From: Lunasporangiospora selenospora
Lineage: Eukaryota; Mortierellomycota; Mortierellomycetes; Mortierellales; Mortierellaceae
Length of the DNA stretch: 14,733 bases
Direction: 5' to 3'
NCBI GenBank assembly: GCA_015680635.1
Contig: JAABOA010000465.1
Coordinates: 1-14,733, forward strand
The notes beneath the pieces were generated by a model. The model was not told the DNA's origin and searched no databases. It saw nothing but the letters and a program-made list of their open reading frames with translations. Below, piece after piece: positions 10,701 through 14,733 of the stretch; position 1 is the first letter of the stretch; every line of letters begins with the position of its first letter. The translations under genes and the position numbers were made by a program.

Positions 10701-12987
10701 CTTCTTGATTTGGGCTTTGCATCATGTGTAGTGCAAACTTGAACATGGCCTTCAGCAATGCCGTCCTTTCAAATGGAATTGGTGATACCTCCTCTTCTTA
10801 GATTTGATAAATGGTTTAGAGTTAGCAGACATAGGTAAGATGATGCAAAGCAAGCTAAACAGGCTACTCGATATGCTATTATGAATTTACCTTTTGTAAC
10901 ACCTCCTTCTACAGTGGTTACACCGATCATCTTGGATGCCTCCGCCTCTCTAACAAGCTCCAACGAGAACTCTACCTCGTCCTTAATCCTGGTGACAAGA
11001 GCATCAAGCCCATTTGAGTTGCAGAATGAAGTAAATGCCGTATTGAAACCATAGACAGCACTGTCCAGTATTGAAACGCTCTTCGTGACATTCTATGCGA
11101 GGAGAAAATTATATAATTAAGCAAAAGCTGCTTTATGATGGATTACATGCTTAGGCACTTGATGAAAAGGTTTAGTAGAGGCGATGCAATTACCTTAAGT
11201 TGTGGAGAATGCTTGTTCAAAAGTAGTTGTAAAAGAATCGGCACCAAGCCAGCAGAGATGACCATGTTTCCACCCGTTTGCGTGCTAACAAGGTACGAGA
11301 TGAAGGCGAAAATGGCGTCCAAGAAGTCCTGTGGGTATGGGGCTGTTTTTAATTGATGGAAGAAATTAGACAAGATTAGGGAGACTTCAAGGCATATAAA
11401 TAAAGTCAGAAAGAGTAAACTCCATGTAACTTGCCTCGTTCAGAGTCTAAGCCAGATATGACTTTGCGGAGAGCATAAAGAAGGACGCCGTGGCTTGCTG
11501 AGGCATTGATTGCAGTCAGTACGTCGGTCTGCTTGTTCCGCAGATGGGCCAAACCATCCAGAGCGAACAGCGCTACAGTTTGGAGACTCTACAATATAGT
11601 TTTGGGTCAGTTAATAATGAGTGTAGCCTGCTACACACAAGAGACCTCATCAAGTAACAAAAAACTTACAAATGGCACTTTATGATCTGGATGAACTAGA
11701 TCCGTCAGGCTCTGAATAACTTCAGGGTCGAATGCAAAAAATTTCTCGACAATAATAGCTTCCGAAAGAACATGCGACATGACAGCGATTGCGAGGATGC
11801 GGATGGTGAGGAGCTGCAGACGACGCTTAGGATCACGAGCTCCTGTTGCTATCCTGATCCGGTTAAGAAGTTGGAACTGATGCTCCTCAGGGATCTGATA
11901 CTCTTGAATCAAGCTTTTGAGAATCTCATAGTCCGACACTCCCTTTTGGTAAACGTTTGTCAGTTGGACCACAACCATGCCCTCACTAGGAGTTGATGGA
12001 GCCGTATTGCTGCTTCCCGAAGGAGACGTGCCTGTGTTTGTAGAGGAAGAGACGCCTCCCGTAGAAGAGCGCCGTCGTTTGGCAGGAGTATGGGGTGTTT
12101 GAGTGGCGGCTAAGGGCACGACTGGATCACTAGACACTAACGTTGTAGCAGGGGTCGTGACAGGTGAAGCTGTATCGCCGGGACTGGGCTTTGATGGGGC
12201 GATGGTCTTGTAGAACTGGAAGTTGAGCATCGAAAGTCTCTCTGGGATTTCAATAGTATCATCTGCCAACTGCTGAAGATCCAGACCAAGCTCCCTGTTG
12301 CCCCACGGGTGCGCAAGGGCCAACAATCGGTCCTGTGAGACGATGAATATAGATTTGGCAGAACGTTGGGCGCTGTGGCGCTGGGCTGGTCGGAGAAGAA
12401 GCCTGAGAGTAGCCTCAAGTACATCCAGGTCACGTGAATAGAGCAGATCGTTAAGTTGCTAACATACACAGAGACAATGACGAACCAAGAACAAAGAGTT
12501 AGCACATCAAGCTATTAAAAATCTAGTCTTGCCAAAACATACAAAAAGAGCTACACTATACCTCATATGATGCATAAAGGTTGCGGTTGGTGCAGCTCTC
12601 AAGTAAGAGTCTAGAAAAGAACAAGATTGCAAGGACAAGACGTCGATCCTCGGGCGAGAAATCCTTGGGCTGGGGCTTCTTCATATCATGACCTTTGCAT
12701 AACACGTCTAGAATCTCATCAAAGCGGTTGAGTACGCCCACCCAATGAAAAAGATCTCCACGAGGCCAAACCCACTCCGGGGTGGACTCGATGTGTGCCG
12801 CTATTTCAGACTGGGGACAGTCCTTAAGAGTCTTTATAAGATTCCTGACAGGAAGTGGCTAAAAATCCGCAAAAATACGAGAATAAGTGAGAGTGTAAGT
12901 GAGGAAGGCGGGATTCACCTCGGTATTGTTGTGCACGGGAACGTTGTCTTGCGTAGACTGATTGCATGCCTCGATGCACGGAAGCAT
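66..12987 (-). CDS. TOM1: Tom1/HUWE1-family giant HECT E3 ubiquitin-protein ligase (spliced, 14 exons)
   Basis: The gene encodes an E3 that takes ubiquitin from an E2 onto a HECT cysteine and passes it to substrate lysines. Yeast Tom1 is linked to turnover of excess histones, Cdc6 and unassembled ribosomal proteins, and to mRNA export (family knowledge). The order seen is DUF908 (about residues 110-385), DUF913 (about 430-800), UBA (about 1291-1330), acidic tract (about 2203-2416), charged helix (about 2658-2741), two UBMs (about 2793-2853) and HECT (about 3505-3883). The length of about 3,883 residues lies between yeast Tom1 (about 3,270) and human HUWE1 (4,374). The ATG at 12987 is the first in-frame Met after an in-frame stop at 13138-13140, but an upstream first exon is not excluded. 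The frame shifts once near 4151-4175. The family call is very secure; the exact N-terminus is less so. Confidence 0.95.
169..267 (-). other. Last intron, splitting the catalytic cysteine codon
   Basis: This 99-bp intron has a GTAAGT donor at 267-262 and a CTATAG acceptor ending at 169. It interrupts the codon TG/C of the HECT active-site Cys. A run of T follows the donor. A second CCCTATAG lies inside it, ending at 230, but use of that site would leave a 38-bp intron and stop one codon after the Cys. A TGCTGAC branch-like sequence lies between the two acceptors and favours the distal one. If the intron is kept, the frame reads Trp then stop in place of the Cys. Confidence 0.9.
3258..3440 (-). 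other. Two tandem UBM-like ubiquitin-binding motifs (DUF4414 region)
   Basis: Two copies of the pattern acidic-x-x-F-L-x-A-L-P-x-x-(I/M)-R-x-E are seen: [17 protein letters not shown] (about 3389-3437) and [17 protein letters not shown] (about 3269-3317). The Leu-Pro core is the ubiquitin-contacting element known in HUWE1, polymerase iota and Rev1. In HUWE1 such motifs lie between the acidic region and the HECT domain, as here, and probably help hold substrate or chain ubiquitin. The motif is seen directly; binding is inferred. Confidence 0.85.
3595..3845 (-). other. Highly charged Glu/Lys/Arg/Ala helix, probable coiled coil or single alpha-helix
   Basis: About 80 residues (about 2658-2741) are almost only Glu, Lys, Arg and Ala, running from [20 protein letters not shown] to AARGE with frequent EEE, KRK and AEEA patterns and no Pro or Gly. 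HUWE1 homologues have a similar charged helix before the UBM region. It may act as a rigid spacer or an oligomerisation element. Helix content is inferred from composition. Confidence 0.75.
4105..4176 (-). other. Apparent +1 frame discrepancy inside the large exon
   Basis: The upstream frame is open from 8564 through [11 protein letters not shown] (codon AAC at 4176-4174) and runs to TGA at 4105-4107. The downstream frame opens after TAA at 4178-4176 and continues, without a break, through [11 protein letters not shown] and [13 protein letters not shown] to the HECT domain. Both sides look like genuine coding sequence of the family, so the reading must move by +1 between about 4175 and 4151, near CCTCCCAGG. 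No good donor/acceptor pair fits. The only GT-AG pairs in phase start at GTCTAC and give 43 or 82 bp without a well-placed branch point. A sequencing or assembly indel is the simplest explanation. Confidence 0.8.
4570..5210 (-). other. Acidic low-complexity domain with D14 and H9 runs
   Basis: About 210 residues (about 2203-2416) are dominated by Asp and Glu, with a run of 14 Asp at 4762-4803, a run of 9 His at 4687-4713, and many short D/E blocks. Tom1 and HUWE1 both carry an acidic stretch in this position. In yeast Tom1 such a region is reported to recognise basic clients such as histones, so a role in binding basic substrates is likely here. The DNA is a GAT/GAC triplet microsatellite and should vary in length between strains. 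Confidence 0.88.
6263..6307 (-). repeat. Hexanucleotide repeat coding a Lys-Glu run
   Basis: The + strand reads about five units of CCTTTT with small variations. On the coding strand this is GGAAAA-type repeats giving [15 protein letters not shown] (about residues 1837-1852). It stays in frame and lies in a low-complexity linker between armadillo-like segments. The length is likely variable. Confidence 0.85.
7828..7947 (-). other. UBA domain
   Basis: This compact ubiquitin-associated domain spans about residues 1291-1330. It has the hallmark MGF loop ([20 protein letters not shown]) and a closing helix [18 protein letters not shown]1 and fungal Tom1 carry a UBA at the matching place, after the DUF913 block. 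It probably binds ubiquitin non-covalently. It sits wholly within the large exon. Confidence 0.93.
9295..11092 (-). other. DUF913 armadillo-like region
   Basis: This stretch spans several small exons. It starts near [20 protein letters not shown] (exon at 11092-10891) and runs through [37 protein letters not shown] and [20 protein letters not shown]. It is alpha-helical, leucine-rich and closely patterned on the HUWE1/Tom1 DUF913 block, which forms part of the solenoid ring that holds substrates. The outer limits are approximate. The assignment comes from recognised family motifs, not from a profile search. Confidence 0.8.
11343..11434 (-). other. GC-AG intron
   Basis: This 92-bp intron begins GCAAGT at 11434-11429 and ends AACAG at 11343. 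The joined codon is G/CC (Ala), and the peptide [20 protein letters not shown] reads smoothly. No GT donor in the area gives the right phase. GC-AG introns are a known minor class, and the rest of this donor (AG/GCAAGT) matches the strong consensus expected for them. Confidence 0.82.
11435..12658 (-). other. DUF908 N-terminal armadillo-like region
   Basis: Exons 2 to 4 carry the family start, with [20 protein letters not shown] in exon 2 just before this block, then [22 protein letters not shown] and [11 protein letters not shown], and ending in [16 protein letters not shown] and [17 protein letters not shown] Ser/Thr/Pro-rich insert with a basic AKRRRSS motif lies at about 12000-12190. It is likely disordered, and the basic cluster could be a nuclear localisation signal (inference). 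Boundaries are approximate. Confidence 0.8.
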
Positions 12988-13335
12988 GCCTGGACCTCTA
13001 TTATGTCTGTGGCACCACAGCTCAGGCTGATGTAGGGATGATGGCCTCAGCTTTGTCACTGACGTTTGCCTATCCGCATGCCAAATCACTTGGTACACAC
13101 CACACCTCTGCCCGCCCGGCCTACAGTGTCCTTGTCTTCACTGCATGAAAGGGGGTAAAATAACACACTCGCCAAACAGCTTACAATGACCACACGCAAT
13201 CGTCACTGCGGAAACTGGTGAAATCAGATTTCCAAACATACTAGGCCATGAACTCGCAACTCTCCCTTTCTTGCGAATTAGTCAGCTGGGTGTCGGAATG
13301 CCCAATCCCTCTCACCACTGTCCTAGTTGGCCTAG

Positions 13336-13366
13336 CTGGCTTACTGGCTGGCTTACTGGCTGGCTG
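13336..13366. repeat. 12-bp tandem repeat, about 2.6 copies
   Basis: The unit CTGGCTTACTGG occurs twice back to back (13336-13347, 13348-13359), followed by a partial copy CTGGCTG. It lies about 350 bp upstream of the proposed TOM1 start codon, in non-coding DNA. Confidence 0.85.
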
Positions 13367-14021
13367 TGAAATACCTATCCAAGTCCTCTCGTTCGATATT
13401 TGCTGCGGCAAAAGCGGAGAGAGAACGAGACGAAAAACACATCCATCTCCAACTCTGTCCCTACCCGATCCTCAGAGAAGAGAAGATATTTTTTTTGCTT
13501 ACCGGAATTGCCAACCTCTTGACAGGCGTCTTTTTAATCTTCATTCGGGCGAAAAGGGTTGTCTCCTTTACGTGTGTTGTTTGTTGGTTTGAGTGGATAA
13601 AATAAGTTTGTGTTGAAAAGTGTTGGCAGTGAAGGCGGTGAAGAGAGGCAACGAGAAAAGACTGGTTCGAGAATTGTGTTTATGGATGCAATGGAGAGAG
13701 GCTGAGAGAAGAGACGCGTGCGTTTCGAAAGCCTCACAAAGCCTGGAAACTCTGAGTGGAATAAAATGGAAACTAATAAACGTCGCTCTTGCCGGTTTCT
13801 TGTCCAGATAAATGTATCTATTTTGATTGCTGATACTGTTGAAGAAGTGATGAGAGACAGGGAACCAATGAAGGACAAGTTGTCGTGGAGCAAGGAGAGG
13901 GGCTATCGATGAACACGCAGGAATTGATGCAATTCCGATGCAGTGTGAGAACTGCCTGAAAAAAACCGAAGCGAGGCTTGGGGTTCTTTATGTGAGCAAA
14001 ATCCGCGCATCAGGGCACCCA

Positions 14022-14037
14022 TTTACGTCACCGTAAA
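14022..14037. promoter_or_regulatory. CRE-like inverted repeat TTTACG-N4-CGTAAA
   Basis: The 16-bp sequence TTTACGTCACCGTAAA has perfect 6-bp arms and contains TTACGTCA, the ATF/CREB-type bZIP half-site on one strand. It lies about 1 kb upstream of the TOM1 start. A regulatory role is inferred from the motif only. Confidence 0.35.
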
Positions 14038-14044
14038 AATTTCA

Positions 14045-14125
14045 ACTCAAAATGTTAGATGTAAGTTAAGTTGAGTTGAGTCGAAGCTTTTTTGGACTCA
14101 TGAACTCATATGAGTCGAGTTGAGT
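14045..14125. repeat. Cluster of TGAGT/ACTCA motifs
   Basis: Seven TGAGT or ACTCA pentamers lie within 81 bp, at 14045, 14072, 14077, 14096, 14104, 14111 and 14121. GAGTTGAGT occurs twice (14073-14081, 14117-14125), and the 12-bp perfect palindrome ACTCATATGAGT sits at 14104-14115. It could be a binding-site array or decayed simple repeat. Confidence 0.7.
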
Positions 14126-14733
14126 GGCTAACTGATCTGCTCGAATATAGCGTAATGGCATGTTAGAAGCGCACTTACAGAAAAACGTATGTCGGGAGCG
14201 GAAATAGAACATTTCGACTTGCCGTCTTTCTCTTCTGGCTCTCGAGGATGTTTGCCCAAACCACTGAAGACAGCTTGCTCTGCTTTGACCCACGTTCACC
14301 AATTCATTATTAATTCAAAATACAAATTTGAAAAACACGCAAGAGTGAAGCACGATGTATTCATCATACCTGTCTCTTCTTCATATTCTCACGCATATAG
14401 ATTTGCGCGAGACTACATGCTTGCTTTGCTAGCTTGGTATTGCAGATATAGTCCATAGCTGCCTCCCGAGCCGTGGCGATATGTAACGCCCCAGCATCGT
14501 TTTCCAAATATCAGAACCATGCGTTGGCAAATGCTCAAATAGCTCCATCAGTCAGTCAGTCCTTCCTGATTCGGCTGACACCGTCAACGAAGTCACTGAC
14601 ATCGTTGTTTGGCATGAGAAATTCAGAGAGACTCCAGTCACATATTCGCTTGCACTTTAAGTAATGATGAATGATTTTCTATCCCTTAAACCGTTAGCTA
14701 GGCAAAAATGCCATTTAATTTGCCTTTTTTCAA

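Larger units (their letters stand above)
66..12987 (-). other. TOM1: Exon-intron structure of the TOM1 gene
   Basis: Exons in transcript order are 12987-12919, 12858-12562, 12458-11670, 11588-11435, 11342-11194, 11092-10891, 10796-10608, 10512-9974, 9887-9599, 9490-9295, 9166-8907, 8803-8684, 8564-268 and 168-66. Each junction joins a donor (GTAAGT, GTATGT, GTATGC, GTAATT and similar, with one GCAAGT) to an AG acceptor. The phases match and the joined peptide reads as continuous family sequence, for example [15 protein letters not shown] at 9974/9887 and PMYQ/GIVKLLF at 8907/8803. Exon lengths sum to 11,653 nt, or 11,652 after the one-base discrepancy near 4170, which is exactly 3,884 codons. 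The weakest junction is the first (donor GTGAAT, 60-bp intron). Confidence 0.85.
12988..14733. other. Upstream intergenic/5' region, no supported gene
   Basis: About 1.7 kb upstream of the proposed start carries only short open frames (at most about 120 codons) with no recognisable protein motif, and no tRNA or rRNA signature that I could see. The part next to the gene probably holds the TOM1 promoter and 5' untranslated region. It contains a 12-bp tandem repeat, a CRE-like inverted repeat and a TGAGT cluster, listed separately. A terminal fragment of a divergent neighbour beyond 14000 cannot be excluded. Confidence 0.6.

Noticed and set aside
13660-13690. GGTTCGAGAA resembling a tRNA T-arm
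   Set aside because: No flanking acceptor stem, D-arm or anticodon arm could be drawn around it.
13534-13893. 119-codon minus-strand frame upstream of TOM1
   Set aside because: No recognisable domain, Ser/Leu-rich low complexity, and no consistent splice link to the TOM1 exons.
14189-14664. Short + strand open frames of 63-89 codons near the right edge
   Set aside because: No recognisable motif, no codon-level similarity to a known family and no splice-linked partner frame.

Overview
The window holds one giant spliced gene and its flanks. It is read entirely from the minus strand, from a proposed ATG at 12987 down to a TAG stop at 66-68. The gene encodes a HECT-type E3 ubiquitin ligase of the Tom1/HUWE1 family, about 3,883 residues long. 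I pieced it together by linking open frames through splice sites whose phases agree. This gives 14 exons and 13 introns of 60-128 bp, and the total is divisible by three once one frame discrepancy near 4151-4175 is allowed for.

Organism: eukaryotic and almost certainly fungal. The introns are short with GT(A/G)-type donors, the domain order matches fungal Tom1, and the N-terminal block resembles fungal rather than animal homologues. The intron-rich 5' part and roughly balanced base composition would suit an early-diverging lineage such as Mortierellomycota or Mucoromycota. That placement is inference.

Layout along the + strand:
- 1-65: AT-rich 3' flank of the gene.
- 66-8564: a short last exon (66-168), one intron, and a single 8.3-kb exon. 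That exon carries the HECT domain (about 66-1305), two UBM-type ubiquitin-binding motifs (about 3258-3440), a charged helix (about 3595-3845), a very acidic tract with runs of 14 Asp and 9 His (about 4570-5210), and a UBA domain (about 7828-7947).
- 8565-12987: twelve short introns and twelve small exons coding the N-terminal DUF908 and DUF913 armadillo-like regions.
- 12988-14733: no gene that I can support. This is presumably the promoter and intergenic DNA, with a 12-bp tandem repeat, a CRE-like inverted repeat and a cluster of TGAGT/ACTCA motifs.

I found no previously undescribed system. The best leads concern the Tom1 gene itself: the apparent +1 frame discrepancy in the middle of the coding sequence, the catalytic cysteine codon split by the last intron, and one GC-AG intron.
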